Positions 48,376 through 61,500 are shown, counted from the first letter of the stretch. The stretch is 64,000 nucleotides of DNA from Tetraselmis striata (GCA_006384855.1 VCJN01002436.1:248001-312000); one strand, 5' to 3'. The notes: generated by a model from the letters alone, not told the origin. Made by a program: numbers and translations.

Positions 48376-49099
48376 CATGGATTTATTGCACGCGGCCGGC
48401 ATGCGCTGGTAAATCCTTGGCATGGCATCGATGGCTGAGAGATAGGGCTGTCTGTCGACCCACCCCATCCTTTATCAAGAGGGGGGGGGGGGGGGGGTCT
48501 ATCCCGGAGAGATTGTCTCCGAAACCAGGCTATTCTGTCTTGATCGCCGAGGGAGCCTCAGGTTAAAAGAGGTTAGCCGTTGCGCCGCCCTGCGGCACTC
48601 CCATCGCTCCTATCAAGATCGCCACTGCATCACTCACCGGCCTACCAATCCTCCCTGTCAACCCCGGCATTCCCTCGCGCTGCTACGATCCCTACAGCAC
48701 ACCGCCGGTATTCCCAATGTATCCCTCACTTGCCCCGCCTTCTGCTTCCCACTGCGATTGCCGAGCAGCGGCAGAAGCTGGCCATCATTAGTGCCAGTCG
48801 CTTACTCAGGCAACTTACCCGCCAAGCACTCGAGCGAGACCGACAGACAAAACAGAATGCACAGGGAATAGAGCAGAGTCTCAAGGGATAAGGGTTGGGG
48901 CTCTAGTTGCCGTAATGCGATCCACACATACCCTGCTTAGACCCTATATGCTGCTTAGATCCTATGCTGGTCATGGGTCATAGCCTTGGCAGCGCCGGGG
49001 CTTCTTTGGATGGGGGGTCTTCTGGCGCAGCGCCTAAAGCACAGGGACAAGACCGGCTACAACTGCAGGAGGCAGGAGGTGTCTTGGATGGCTACATAA

Positions 49100-49110
49100 T
49101 TACACTTACA
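49100..49110 (-). terminator. Two adjacent TGTAA poly(A) signals of the GltS gene
   Basis: On the minus strand TGTAA occurs at 49110-49106 and 49104-49100, about 255 nt past the stop codon. Positional inference. Confidence 0.5.
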
Positions 49111-49364
49111 TGAGCGATAAAATACAGCAAACGAATTGAATCGTGTCATTGCGTTGAATCGTGAAGCTTGCGCGCCGGGGATGGGAAAGGGGGGAGGTGG
49201 GGAAGGGGGAGGGGGAGGGGGGGGCTACAGTTTGGCCTTTCCACGGAATTATATGCATCTGTTCTGTATATTGCTCCAGATTGAAGGCGAGGCGGCCAAT
49301 CCCATGTTCATGTAGTGGAGGTTCCCTGGAGGGGCATGGAGCATGCGTTTCCGAGCTGATGTGC

Positions 49365-50791
49365 TCACACAGTCGCGACGACAATGGTTGATGGCGCCTG
49401 CGCCTCGGCGGCCTGCCTGGCATACACGCGGCGGAAGTACACAAAGTACATGACGAACCAGAAGGCGAGGAAGGCGGAGGAGATGCCGAACACGGGCCAG
49501 ACGCCCAGGGTGGCCAGCATCGGCAGGGAGACGGTGGTCCAGATGCCGCCGCCCATGAAGGGCTCGGTCATGAGCTGCTTGTAGGAGAAGGCGCGCCAGG
49601 CGGTGGTCTCCTTCTCGGGGTCGCAGATGCGCAGGAGCAGGAGCCCCGTGGCGGTGGTGCCGAAGCTCTGGCCCAACTCCACGATTGCGCGCTCAAACTT
49701 GGCGTCGGGTAGCATGCGGGGCGCGAGCACGAAGAAGCAGACGAAGTTCCAGCTGATGCCGCCGACGAGGATAATGGCGAGCGGCGCGAGGGCGTTTGCG
49801 ACTGCGTCGGTGTTGATGGTGGCGATGGCGGTGACGATGAGGAACTCCATGGCGGCGCCGCTCAGCCGCTCCATCACGAGGCTATCCACTGGGATGGGCG
49901 CCTTGGCCAGCTTGTGGAGCCACATGATGAAGAGGCCGCCCAGCATGCACATGGGGAAGAGCGGGAAGGAGCGGAAGAAGCGGATCTCCTGCAGCGCGGG
50001 CACCTGGTCCTCAATCAGCCACAGGCAGCGCAGCACGACGTAACCGAAGAAGATGGAGAAGGCGATGTAGGCGAGGTGCAGCGCGGTGGACTCCATGGCG
50101 TCCTCGCGCGTGGTCTGCACACCTGCCGACGGGCGGCTGTCCTCCTCGTACAGATCGGGCGGCGCGTCGCGGGCGCAGAACTTGGAGCAGCCCTGCTTGA
50201 CCTTGCCATCGTCCGACTCCGCCGGCGAAGTGTCCTGCTCCTTGGAGCCGACCGCCGCCACACGGACCGACGACTCGTCCGACCGGAGGCTGACGGCCGG
50301 CATGTCGTCGTCGCCGTGCTTCTCGGCCTTGTCGGCACCCTGCAGCTTGTAGTTGTTCCCCTTGGCGGCGTCAATGGCGCCGTCCTTCTGCACCTCCAGC
50401 CGGTTGGTGGCGATTCCCCAATTGACCAAGCAGACGCCGACGACGCTGCCCATGAGGATGCCGATCGTTGCGGAGGTCACCGCGACGTCGCCGTACTCGG
50501 GGTAGCCGAGAGCGGCGTAGCTCTCCTTCAGGCCGCCGGCGGTGCCGTGGCCGCCCTCGAAACCGACGGCGTACATGGAGGCGAAGAGAGGGGAGACACC
50601 AAAGGCCGGGATCAAGATGGCGCCGGTGATAAGCGTCGAGACGGACCAGTTGCCCCATGCAATGATCTGCCCGTACATCACCTGCGGCGGAAACACAAAA
50701 GAATTAACAGAGCGTGTGAAAAGTGCTGGTAGAGCTGCTTGCCATCCCGGCGGGAGTTAGAGCCAGCATGATGGCGTGCGCGCACACTGCG

Positions 50792-50855
<64 letters not shown>

Positions 50856-52242
50856 CTACTGGGCTGTAGTAGTCACCAATCACTATGTTAAATATGTAGA
50901 GTACCACATACTCAGTTACACTTGTCCACAAATTTGAGTATTTGAGCATGATAAGTCAGGACCTTTCGTTTACACAACGTTTGCACTAGAGCTGCTGAAG
51001 CTCTGTCACACGACATGTACTGCGCTGCTAGCAAAACTACCGCAATAATGCCCAATCGGTTCGGACGTCAAAAATGATTTTTGCACAGTTGTTACCCTGT
51101 ACATGGAGAGTGAGGGATGAAAATAACTAATATTTAATGAAAACTTCGTACATGCTCGAGGTACATTCAGTAGTATCAGGCAGTGAATTCGCAGGGGGGG
51201 GAGGGGTCTGCCGGTGTCGAAAAGGGGGGGGGGGGGGGGTCGACCACATGCAGGTAGCAGGCAGGTTACGACTGGCGACTAGCCGACTGAAGATAAGACT
51301 GACTTCTCCCTATGCTACCTCACGCTAGCCTTCGAGCTAGCGCTTTTCGGCGTCGATGCATATGGCCGTGTGAATGCGTAGGCTGCAAAGATATCGAACT
51401 AATAAGAAGCCACGCGCGTCTCGGCGGGCAAAACGACCCCCATCTGATGACGCGGTCGCGACATAATGCCTGGGGATTTGTCAAACGCAGGTCGGAACCC
51501 AGAAAGTGTCCGCCACTGAGACGGCGAAGCTCGACCACATCGAACGAAAGGTTGCAAGTGATCACCAAGCAGCTCGCTTATAAATCGGAAGCGTAGGACA
51601 TATCAGCGGTAGTACGAATGCCCGTGCCAGTAGTTTCGTCGAGTGTTGAATATATACGTGCATCGCCCATTGATGTGTATGTGCAAGTGTAGCAGTGCGT
51701 TTCAAATGACCTGGCACTCCCGGTTCTGTGCAACGTACACTACTGCTGCGCCGCGGTCGATTGTATAACCATGACGAGCAACACATCACCGCACAAAAGG
51801 CCGATACTGCCCGCCCAGTGAGTGCTATAATGACACATAGAGGGGGCTGGCCAGGGTAGGCCTGGGGAGGGGGTAACCCGGGCCGATGTCAGCAGCGCGT
51901 CACCTGTGGGCCGCCCTCGCGCCACATCTGCTTCCCCGAGGGCAGAGTCTTCCCGAGGAAGAGGGACGCGAATACAACGTTGATCAGGATGCTGGGCATC
52001 GCCGACCAGCCAAGCACCCAGTCATAGCGAACCACCTGATACACGCTGTCGTTGAGCTTGCACAGCTGGAGAAAAATTAGACCGAGGAATCCGCCACCGA
52101 CTGCCGCGGGCACGCTGAAGATGCGCAACGCCTTGATCCGGCGGATTTGAAGGCCAAGGTACAAGAAGAAGCAGGCCAGGAAGAACGATGACGCCCACCG
52201 CATCGTGGTGGAGACCGCGGATCCAGCGGGGACGGGATCCAT
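49365..52242 (-). CDS. gltS: GltS-type sodium:glutamate symporter (ESS family), two exons
   Basis: Exons 52242-51904 and 50681-49365, joined in phase 0; 551 residues. Hydrophobic segments run through residues ~17-35, 45-62, 85-105, 120-150 and 170-205, and again after 310, with short loops. The ESS signature region FEGGHGTAGG lies at about 154-163. Near the end AIVELGQSFGTTATGLLLLRI matches the second conserved half. The family imports glutamate with sodium; here it would sit in the plasma membrane or a plastid membrane (not decidable). Unusual is a hydrophilic central loop of ~95 residues (about 210-305) rich in Asp, Glu, Lys and Ser with the Cys pair GCSKFCA. It makes the protein about 150 residues longer than E. 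coli GltS. The start at 52242 is the first ATG in frame before the first membrane segment. The single intron carries a 62-base TG repeat. Confidence 0.88.
50793..50854. repeat. (TG)31 microsatellite in the GltS intron
   Basis: Uninterrupted TG run. Confidence 0.95.
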
Positions 52243-53299
52243 GTTGGTGACTGGCGTGGGTCCGTGTTGCGAGTCGGGGCGAACCCTGAGAAACCGCTGC
52301 AAACCAAACTCGGGTGAGGACGGCAAATCGACGCCTCGGCGAATATTGGGTGCCCCTCTGACATCAACACCCGAAAGAGACTATGACCACGCTGTTGATT
52401 CTCCCGTCTAGCGCTGTAGCCTTCCGTATAGTCGCTAGTCGTACAGAATCCTTGTGTTTCGCGGCCTCAAGAACAAGAAGCGCGAAGCAGATAAACACAG
52501 ACGCCGTTCGAATCGCCGCCGGCGGCTGGGTGTCAGACACTGCCCCGCACCGCACTGCACTACACTGCATCACTGCTGCAGCTGGAAAGTGACCCGCAGC
52601 ACTGACGACTCGTAACACATTAACATGCAAGCTGCGTGCGGGTGGCAGCAGGGCCGTGAAACGACATACCTTGCTGGCCTGTCGTCTGCGGTGCTCAGAG
52701 TGGTAGTGGTGGACAGGGCGACCACGGACATCCGTTGTAGGAGCTGTGCAGGTAGCTATATAGCTTCGCTGCAGCGGCGCCTTCGCGGCTCTGTGTGTGC
52801 GCTCGCTCCGCGTCCATCGTCATCCGGCCGTTCTGGCACGTCAAATACAAAAAACTACACGCGCCAGCATGACGCCAGCGTACCATGCGCCGATGTACCA
52901 TCACATGACTGGATTGGCCGGAGCGTACAGGCATCATGATGTAGAATACCGGTACGAGTATTGTATACATGAAATATACACAGTGGAGTTACGGGTACTG
53001 CAACCTTACAAATATCGCCGTCCAAGATGATTTGTTTTTTGCAAACGAACGACTACCTGTACAGGAACCATAAAATATGTGAAATTACGCCGTTGGACGG
53101 ATCGTAGAGGACCTTTCTGATTGCCTATTATTTTGGTGATTTCCGAGATCGCCTTCTGCTGCTAGCTCATGTAAATACTCATATATACGGATCCTGTTAC
53201 GCAACCTCGAAATGATCACATATGGTGACTAACAGGCCATATCCGGATGATACAAAGGGGTACCGACCTGGTACGCTACTGTTTTAAACAGCTGTAATG
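52243..53299. other. Upstream region of the GltS gene, no other gene seen
   Basis: About 1.06 kb between the GltS start and the LTR element. It turns AT-richer from about 52.9 kb. No repeat or coding segment was recognised. Confidence 0.5.
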
Positions 53300-56200
53300 C
53301 ACTGTGTTATAGTACAGTAGTACTAGCGCAGCGATAGCAGTATCCTGGGCGCCCGCCAGGTGCGCGCGCCGCTACATGTATGGCGGCGCGGGCGCTGCGG
53401 GCGCCATACACTTCCTTAACCTCACCGCATCCTCCTGCCCCTCCCACTCGGCTGCCCCTCGTCAGGGGCCCACGCCCGTGCCCTGCACCAGGGCTATAAG
53501 AGGTTATGGTGCCCTCCTAGCCTCACAGCGTCGCTTCCCGTTGTGTGCTCCGTCTCGATGCGCCGCGATGGCCTGCACGGCGCGCCCTCCTGGCCATGTC
53601 GCCCGGTTTCTCCGTGAGCGTTTGTATGTCCGACAGCCCGCCCCCGCCGCCGCCAGGCGCCGGCGGATCCTCCGACTAGTGGCCCGCACTCGGCCAATCC
53701 TTTGGCCCCCTATCCCCTGCCTCCTGGGGACAAGTCAACTTTGCAGCGGCGCAGCACGCCGTGCAGATCCAGCAAGCTGCCTCAGCCGTCGAGCAGATGT
53801 CTTAGTTGCTCGCGCTGATGCGAGACATCGCGCACGATGCTACCACGGCCGCCGTCCGCGCGGTTTTGCAGGCACATGACCTGCCCCGGCTCTCTCTCCG
53901 GCACCAAACGGCGCAGCCGGAGCCCGCGCCTCCGCCGCCTGCCGCCCCCCGGCCGTGCAGCCGGAGCCAGTGCCTCTGCCGCCTGCCGCCCCCGTGCAGC
54001 CGGAGCCCGTGCCTCCGCCGCCTGCCGCCCCTGCGCAGCCGGAGCCCGTGCCTCCGCCGCCGCCGCCGCCCGCGCAGCCGGAGCCCGTACTTGCCGCCGC
54101 CACCTCAGCGCCCGCCGCTATCCGGCACGCCGCCATCCGCGCAGCCAGATCCCGTGCCTCTGCCGCCTGCCGCCCCCGCGCATCCGGAGCCCGTATCTGC
54201 CGCCACCACCTCAGCACTTGCCGCTATCCAGCACCCAGCCATCCCTTCAGTCGCCGCCGCCCATCTCGCCAGCGCCAGCGCCACCGACAAGGCCCCGCTC
54301 TCCCGAGAGGACTATGAACCGTATCGGTGCTGGTTTCCTGGGCTCTGTCAACTTCCTCACGATGTGCACCGGACCGGACGTCGCCTTCGCTGTCAGCGTG
54401 CTCAGAAGGTTTCAGTATGCCCCGCAGAAGACCCACCTCATGCGTGCTCTATCTGCCATCTCCAAGGCACCCCTGGCCTGGGCATCACCTACGGGGCCAC
54501 TGAACCGGGGGGGGGGGGGGGGGCTCGCCTCGTAGTCTACTTAGACTACCGACCGGCCTGACACCAGCAACCGGCGCTCTCAGTCCGGTGACATCAGCAT
54601 GCTCAATGGTGCCCATCATCAAAGCCCTGCCAGAACCTACTCACACCCTGCTGCTTCGACAAGTATGGGCACTAGTCAACTGTATGACCGGCCTATGCTT
54701 GAGAGGGGCTGTTATAGTACAGTAGTACTAGCGCAGCGACAGCAGTATCCTGGGCGCCCGCCAGGTGCGCGCGCCGCTACATGGCGGCGCGGGCGCTGCG
54801 GGCGCCACACACTTCCTTTAACCTCAGCGCATCCTCCTGCCCCTCCCACTCGGCTGCCCCTCGTCAGGGGCCCACGCCCGTGCCTTGCACCAGGGCTATA
54901 AGAGGTTATGATGCCCTCCTAGCCTCACAGCGTCGCTTCCCGCTGTGTGCTCCGTCTCGTCGCGCCGCGCCCGCCTGCACGGCGCGCCCTCCTGGCCCTG
55001 TCGCCCGGTTTCTCCGTGAGCGTTTGTATGTCCGACCTCATGCCTGCCCCGCCGCCGCCAGGCGCCGGCGGATACTCCGACCAGTGGCCCGCACTCGACC
55101 AATCCTTTGGCCTCCTATCCCCTGCCTCCTGGGGACGAGTCAGCTTTGCAGCGGTCCAACACGCCGTGCAAATGCAGCAAGCTGCCTCTGCCGAACTGAA
55201 GTCTCAGCTGCTCGCGCTGATGCGAGACATCGCGCACGATGCTACCACGGCCGCCGTCCGCGCGGTTCTGCAGGCACATGACCTGCCCCGGCTCTCTCTC
55301 CGGCACCACACGGCGCAGCCGGAGCCCGCGCCTCCGCCGCCTGCCGCCCCCGTGCAGCCGGAGCCAGTGCCTCTGCCGCCTGCCGCCCCCGCGCAGCCAG
55401 AGCTCGTGCCTCCGCCGCCTGCCGCCCCCGCGCAGCCGGAGCCCGCGCCTCCGCCGCCTGCCGCCCCCGTGCAGCCGGAGCCCGTGCCTCCGCCGCCTGC
55501 CGCCCCCGTGCAGCCGGAGCTCGTGCCTCCGCCGCCTGCAGCCCCCGCGCCGCCACCGCCCACGCCCGCGCGGCCGGAGCCCGTACTTGCCGCCGCCATA
55601 TCAGCGCCCGCCGCTTTCCCGCTCGCTGCTAGCACCTGCCGCAGTCACCTCAGCGCCCGCCGCTCTCCCTTCAGTCGCCGCCATCTTGCCAGCGCCAGCG
55701 CCACCGACAAGGCCCCGCTCCCCCGAGAGGACCATGAACCGTATCGGTGCTGGTTTCCTGGGCTCTGTCAACTTCCTCACGATGTGCACCGGACCGGACG
55801 TCGCCTTCGCTATCAGCGTGCTCAGAAGGTTTCAGTATGCCCCGCAGAAGACCCACCTCATGCGTGCTCTATCTGCCATCTCCAAGGCACCCCTGGCCTG
55901 GGCATCACCTACGGGGCCATTGAACGGGGGGGGGGGGGGGGCTCGCCTCGTAGTCTACTTAGACTACCACCGCTGACACCAGCAACCGGCGCTCTCAGTC
56001 CGGTGACATCAGCATGCTCAATGGTGCCCAAGGCATCATCAAAGCCCTGCCAGAACCTACTCACACCCTGCTGCTTCGACAAGCATGGGCACTAGTCAAC
56101 TGTATGACCGGCCTATGCTTGAGAGGGGCTGTTATAGTACAGTAGTACTAGCGCAGCGACAGCAGTATCCTGGGCGCCCGCCAGGTGCGCGCGCCGCTAC

Positions 56201-56336
56201 ATGTATGGCGGCGCGGGCGCTGCGGGCGCCATACACTTCCTTTAACCTCAGCGCATCCTCCTGCCCCTCGCTCCCACTCGGCTGCCCCTCGTCAGGGCCC
56301 CACGCCCGTGCCCTGCACCAGGGCTAAAAGACACTG
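53300..56336 (+). mobile_element. Ty1/copia-type LTR retroelement fossil, three LTRs and two internal copies
   Basis: Three near-identical ~197-bp LTRs lie at 53305-53501, 54710-54903 and 56130-56331, each starting tgttatagtacag. The same 5 bases (cactg) flank the whole array at 53300-53304 and 56332-56336. A purine-rich tract (gagagggg) stands directly before the second and third LTR, as expected of a polypurine tract. Each internal copy (~1.2 kb) has a Pro-rich, PEP-repeat, Gag-like part and then only a short remnant of the copia polymerase end, with CTGPDVAFAVSVLRRF readable. The element is broken and lacks most of its polymerase region in both copies. The high LTR likeness and intact target duplication suggest a recent insertion. 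The shared middle LTR suggests unequal recombination. Confidence 0.88.
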
Positions 56337-58266
56337 ATGTGATGACTGTTTACACCGCAATCATCGCGTATATTATTCGTGTTAATATCGTCTAAAATAT
56401 ATCTATACAAGGCCTACCGTTATTATCTCTCGAGTGATGAGGGAACCGAACATAATGCTCGGTACCTCTTTAGTACGTTCGTGGTACGTTACTCCACTGT
56501 CTACATGTTTATGATTATAAATTTAAATATCCACAAATAGAGCAGCGGAATGTACCTGAATATACGGAACTAAGTGCGGATGATCCTTAGTAATTATTAG
56601 TAATCCAAGTCGTCCGTCGTCCGAGTGTGCTTTTAAATCAAGGGATATCGATGTAGCGACTAGTTATTATTTGCACCAAATTGAAATTGATTTTTTGTTG
56701 AATTGAGTTGCCACCTGCTAGCATGCTGCTCCGCCGCCCCGACCGGCGAGTTGTTCTCATGGCCTGCCATCTCCAACCACAGTAGAGAACACATATTGTG
56801 CAATCGCAGCTCAAGCTTCCGGCCATCCTCTTTCGTTTCCAACCCCGGCCTCCTTTCGTCTCTGCTTGATCAGGGTGTGCTCTCGGGGGCGGCAACGTCG
56901 TGCGTGTGGAGGTCCAAGCATACTAGCCTACTAGCGTTCGACCCTACTTGTGGGGCGGGGGGCGGGGGGGGGGGGGGGGGGGGGAGACTATAGCGGAAGG
57001 CCGTGTTTTCGCCCCGGCCGATGCTAGGACTTCCCGCTCGAGTGCGGCCTCTATCTACTACCCCTTTCTGACTGATCTCCCTACCGCTGGTTATCACCTG
57101 CCGCGCTGGTTTCCCGTATCACAGTAGCGGTCAACTGCGCGAATGGATCGGCTTCGGAGTGGCGCCCCTTTGCCCCTCCCCCCCTTGGTCGGATTGTCGG
57201 TCTACAGAGATACTGGCGTGCCGTGCGGGCTGCGGCAGCCTGAGCGTCCTGCCGGCCACGCTGTAGATGTTGGACCGCCTTTCCGGCTAGGGGGCGCCGT
57301 GGTATGGTGGCTACACCAGCATGGAAAAATCAAGCCGGGATTGGGCGGGCCACCGGATGTGGGTGCCGGCTTTGTCTGGGTGGGGTTCATTGTCCGATAC
57401 TCCGTCGAGGTCGAGTTGGACCTTTAGGAGTCGAATTGCTCTTCACGGCGCCCGAGGGGATGCGTGGCTTGGGGTGACAGGGACGGGGTGAGGGAGCGGA
57501 GGTCCCCGCCCGCGCGGAGGTCCGCAAGCCTAGCCGCGAGGCGGAAGGCCGTCGGCCCCGAGGACTTGACGCGATGGCGGCGTCACGTGTCATCTATCAG
57601 AACCCTACGGCGGATGGCATCTCGAGAGGTCTCGCGGGTGGGGAGGCGGAGTTTCGGAGGGTGATTCTCCCCAGAGGCGTCATCATGGCCCACCGATAGC
57701 ATTGCAGGACATATGCTATGTATTGCCGTACAATGACCAAGCCGACGTTTGGCTTCTGTCTGACTCTCCCAGGTGACGCCCATGGCAGTGGGCGTGCTGG
57801 TAGAGGTCGGCCTGGCCTGTCGACCAGTGCCGACGACGACAGCAATAATATTTGTAGCAGTGGGTGGGGTCAACTTGGAGCACTTTTGTATCCTTAAAAA
57901 CATTGTAGTATCGTGTCTGTGCACCACCGCTGCACACCATTACCCGTGTTTCTGAGTCTCGACTGGATGAGACCGTCGCACTGGTTTCGGAGCGAGTGCG
58001 CGCCAGGATCGGACAGTTTTCCCCTGCAAATAGCCAAATGCCCTCGTTTGTCGTATGCCGAGAGGTGCGCAGCCATCGTAAGGTCTTCAGCTGTAAATAC
58101 CCTCATTTTGCGCCATCCTCCGTCCCGCGCAATTGGCGAGTGTGCAGCCATATCCGTCCCTCTATTCGACTTCGCAGATGCGTGTTGAAACACTTGTGCG
58201 AAACACTAATGGTACATTCGCCGGATGCGTGCTGCGCACCGCCGCTAGGTTTTGGCACGTAGACCT

Positions 58267-58271
58267 TTACA
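58267..58271 (-). terminator. TGTAA poly(A) signal of the CTU2 gene
   Basis: TGTAA on the minus strand about 270 nt past the stop. Positional inference. Confidence 0.4.
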
Positions 58272-58344
58272 GCACGGGAGCGGCAAGACTACAATGGGAG
58301 AAAGCAGTAAGCATGTGGATAAGCGCGCCGCCAAACCTGATAAT

Positions 58345-58424
58345 ACCCCACGAAGACCGCTAACAGCGCCGCGGTCAACCCCATGAGCAATAAAACCCCA
58401 CGAAGACCGCTAACAGCGCCGCGG
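58345..58424. repeat. 50-bp tandem duplication
   Basis: accccacgaagaccgctaac begins at 58345 and again at 58395. The matching part runs through agcgccgcgg. A further ccatcaaccccatg recurs just downstream. Confidence 0.85.
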
Positions 58425-58541
58425 CGCAAGGCCATCAACCCCATGCTCCACCGCCCATGCTCCATACGTCATTGCCGCCAATCACATCTCTTTGTATCAG
58501 GAGTGAAGTCCACACGCACACCCTTTTTTGCACGAGAGGTG

Positions 58542-61500
58542 TCAGTCGTCGTCCTCCTCCTCGTCCAGCAGGAACTCGGCGATGCGCTGCCGGAGGTGCT
58601 CAGGCCCGTGCGCCCCTCCGTGGTGGCCTGCATCCATCGCCAGCGCTGAGTACATTCTCACCCCGCGGGATGTTTTGGGATCAAGCCGAGAGCGCGGGGG
58701 CGGGGGGCTGGGGGGGGGGGGGGGGGAGGGGGATAAGCAGGCACAGCTGGGTGAATGGGTGGGTGGGTGGGCGCGCATGCCTGCCGAGGCCAGCGCAGAC
58801 TTCAAGGTGTCGGAGCGCTCCGTGATGGACTGAGCAGCATTCGAGCAAGCGGCGCCGGTGTTAGCGGGACAAACACTATATATATCCTCTAGTGATCGAT
58901 GACGTCGGGACATTTTGTGCGCGCCCAAGGTGGGGGGGGGGGGGGGGATGGGGGCGAACCTGGGGGAGGAGGGCCGCTGTCGCCGTTGGCTCTGCGCCAG
59001 CATCAGCAGCCAGCACGCTGCTGCGACAAGCGAGGCAGCACGCGGGCCCTGCTGACCCTGCCCCCACACCCTCGGAGGCGGCCGCCGCCAGGCAATGCAG
59101 CTCGTTGGGTGTGAGAGGCGCGCGGCAGAGTGCGCAGAGCGGGTCGCTCCCTGGCGCGCAGGGGGCGAATTGGGATCAGTACGAGTGTCAACTCGCGGGG
59201 CAGCGTCGCGCCTTGAATCATCGTGGTGGTGCGCCCGTGCCATATATCGATTTATCTTCATTTACCGCAATGACTGAATACCGCCGTACCCTTATTGATT
59301 GGGTTCGCGCGTCCAAAGATATTGAATAGCACCATTGAGTCCGGATATCCGTGCTAGTTTCGTGGTGTGTTCTGAAGCTTTCCCACATAAATGCCGGTTT
59401 GTCTGTCTCTCTCTCTGGGGGGGGGGGGGGGGGGGGCAGACAGAGAGAGATACCGAGGGACGCGTGGCATTGCATGTAAATGGGCGACAGCAAGCAGGGT
59501 GAGGTCTCCGCAGAATGCGGTGCGCGCCTGCTGCCACCGGCTGCAGCTTGCCCTGGACGCGCTCCGGGACACCATTGAAGCCAAACGGCACCAGCTTGGA
59601 GGAGGTCCCCAGAATGGTCGGGACGCTGGAGGGCAGCCGCTCCTGCGTACGACAACACAGCGGCAACACCGGCGTCGATCACTCAGTGGCCGCCCAGCGT
59701 CAGGCGCCGCGTACAACGGCTTGGGATGCGGGCGAGCGGGCCAAGGCTGGCGGTTGGCGGGTTACCTGCAGGCCGGCCACAAAGTGGGCGGACAGCCGGT
59801 TGATGGATCGGGTCATGGAGACAGCCGACGGCAGCACCGGCAGCGGGCACAGCGGCAGCCGCTGCTGGTGGCAGACCAGCGCCAGCTCCTTGCTGCCGAT
59901 GTCCCTGCGGGCGCGGGGCAGCAGCATCGGCCTTGGCTAATGAATACAGGAGAAATGTAACATATCTCCAAAACGTAATGTAAATATGCAGTCTCTCAAC
60001 TATTAATTGATCCTTATTAATAACTTAGTTGACTTCATAAGGTAGCTCTACGGTAGTCTAAGCCTTAGTCTAAGTCTATGGTTTCTAAGTATAAGGCATC
60101 TAAGTATAAGTCAAAGGTGTCTTGGTCTAAGGTGTGTTTCTAGGGAAGCCCATATAGAAACATATATATAGAGCCCATCAGCATAGCGCTGTGCCACGAT
60201 TCGGAGGAAGTAGTGGGGCAGTCTCCTGTTTGGAAGACAGCCACCAGTCATCATCGCGCATTGGTAAATACAGATGCTGCCGATTCCGAGAGATTGTCGA
60301 TAACACCAAGAAATCGTCGATAGGGAATACTTCCGACGTCTGGTCGGACGACGATGCTAGCCGGCATCGCAGCGCAGCCGGCACGCAGTTTTGGGTGGTC
60401 AGCACAGGAGGGGGGGGGCCCTACGAACCTCACGGGGAGGCACACGATGGGCTGAGCGCCGCCGTCGCGGCCGTCGCGGTACTGGATGCTCCCCGGGAGC
60501 GCGTAGCCCTTGCCCTTGCACGTCATCTCGATGGTGGCGACGGCGCAGCGCGTGGCGCTGCTCCCCAGCGCCAGCTGGACGCACCGCCACCGCATTGCGG
60601 GGAAGCATAGGAACAGGGGCGAGGGAGGGGGGGGGGGGGGGGGGGGGGGTTAGGGAAAAGATCGAGACTAGCGCCGCTGCAGAAAGAAGCTTCGCACCAG
60701 AGCGCGTGTATATGCAACGATCGGACTTTATATATCGATCGGACGTGTATATGCGGAGCAAGACTTCGTGACATTACGCGGCCCACTGCCCTCTGTCGGC
60801 GGCCCCTGGTCGCGTACGCCCCCGACTTGACGCAAGCGTACCCCACAGATCTGAAACAATGCGCGGCGGAAAACTCGGAGCGGATTATCCTGGCAACCCG
60901 GCGCCCGGGTCTACGGGTCGCGACAGAATTGGACAGTGCCAGGCTGTTAGAATCTCCTTCACGCCCCCTGTAAAGCCATTCGCCTTGCAACAGTGTATCG
61001 ACGATTGCGTTGTCTCTTTGTCGGTGATGCATTTTCCTGAGTTTTGAGCATTCGATGCGACAGAGCACAGTCAGACAGAAAGCGACCAAAAACGTACAGT
61101 CGGTTTTGTCGTCTGCGCAGGAAGGGTTAAACCGACGATAACGCGCAAACCAGAATGCTGTGTTTGCGGCGGTATTCCGGGTGCGGCAAACAAAGGCTGT
61201 GCCGGTGGCGACAGAGCCCAGGCGCCTGCTTCCACCTTGGTGGCGCCCAGCCTCCGGGCAGTCGCGCGGAGCAGCTCGTCGCGCAGGTGGGCGATGAGAT
61301 CCTCGCGCCCCGTGGTGTCAGACACGGAGGCCAGCAGATCCAGCAGCTGGGCGTGGCATGCCTCCCGGTGCGCGACTGCGTCCGCCTGCGGCGACGAAAC
61401 AGTAACAAGGCTCAGCTGGCGCAGTGCTTTACGAGTGCATTAATATCGTTGACACAGCGATTATGTCTGCGCCCGACGACTCCTCGTGCGTGTGCCGGGG

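Larger units (their letters stand above)
46765..49364. other. Spacer between the convergent ACT-domain and GltS genes
   Basis: Holds the 287-bp tandem duplication listed separately, several G/C runs and a plus-strand open frame (48580-48891). That frame ends in a basic, Gln-rich segment and has no known domain. I support no gene here. Confidence 0.55.
56337..58541. other. Spacer with no supported gene
   Basis: AT-rich up to about 56.7 kb, then a G run (56964-56983). An open frame at 57143-57427 has no recognisable domain. A 50-bp tandem duplication lies near 58345-58424. TTACA at 58267-58271 could be the CTU2 poly(A) signal on the minus strand. Confidence 0.55.

Noticed and set aside
48580-48891. 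103-codon plus-strand open frame with a basic, Gln-rich end
   Set aside because: No known domain, no splice support, next to tandem repeats.
57143-57427. 94-codon plus-strand open frame
   Set aside because: No recognisable domain and isolated. Evidence is too thin for a gene call.
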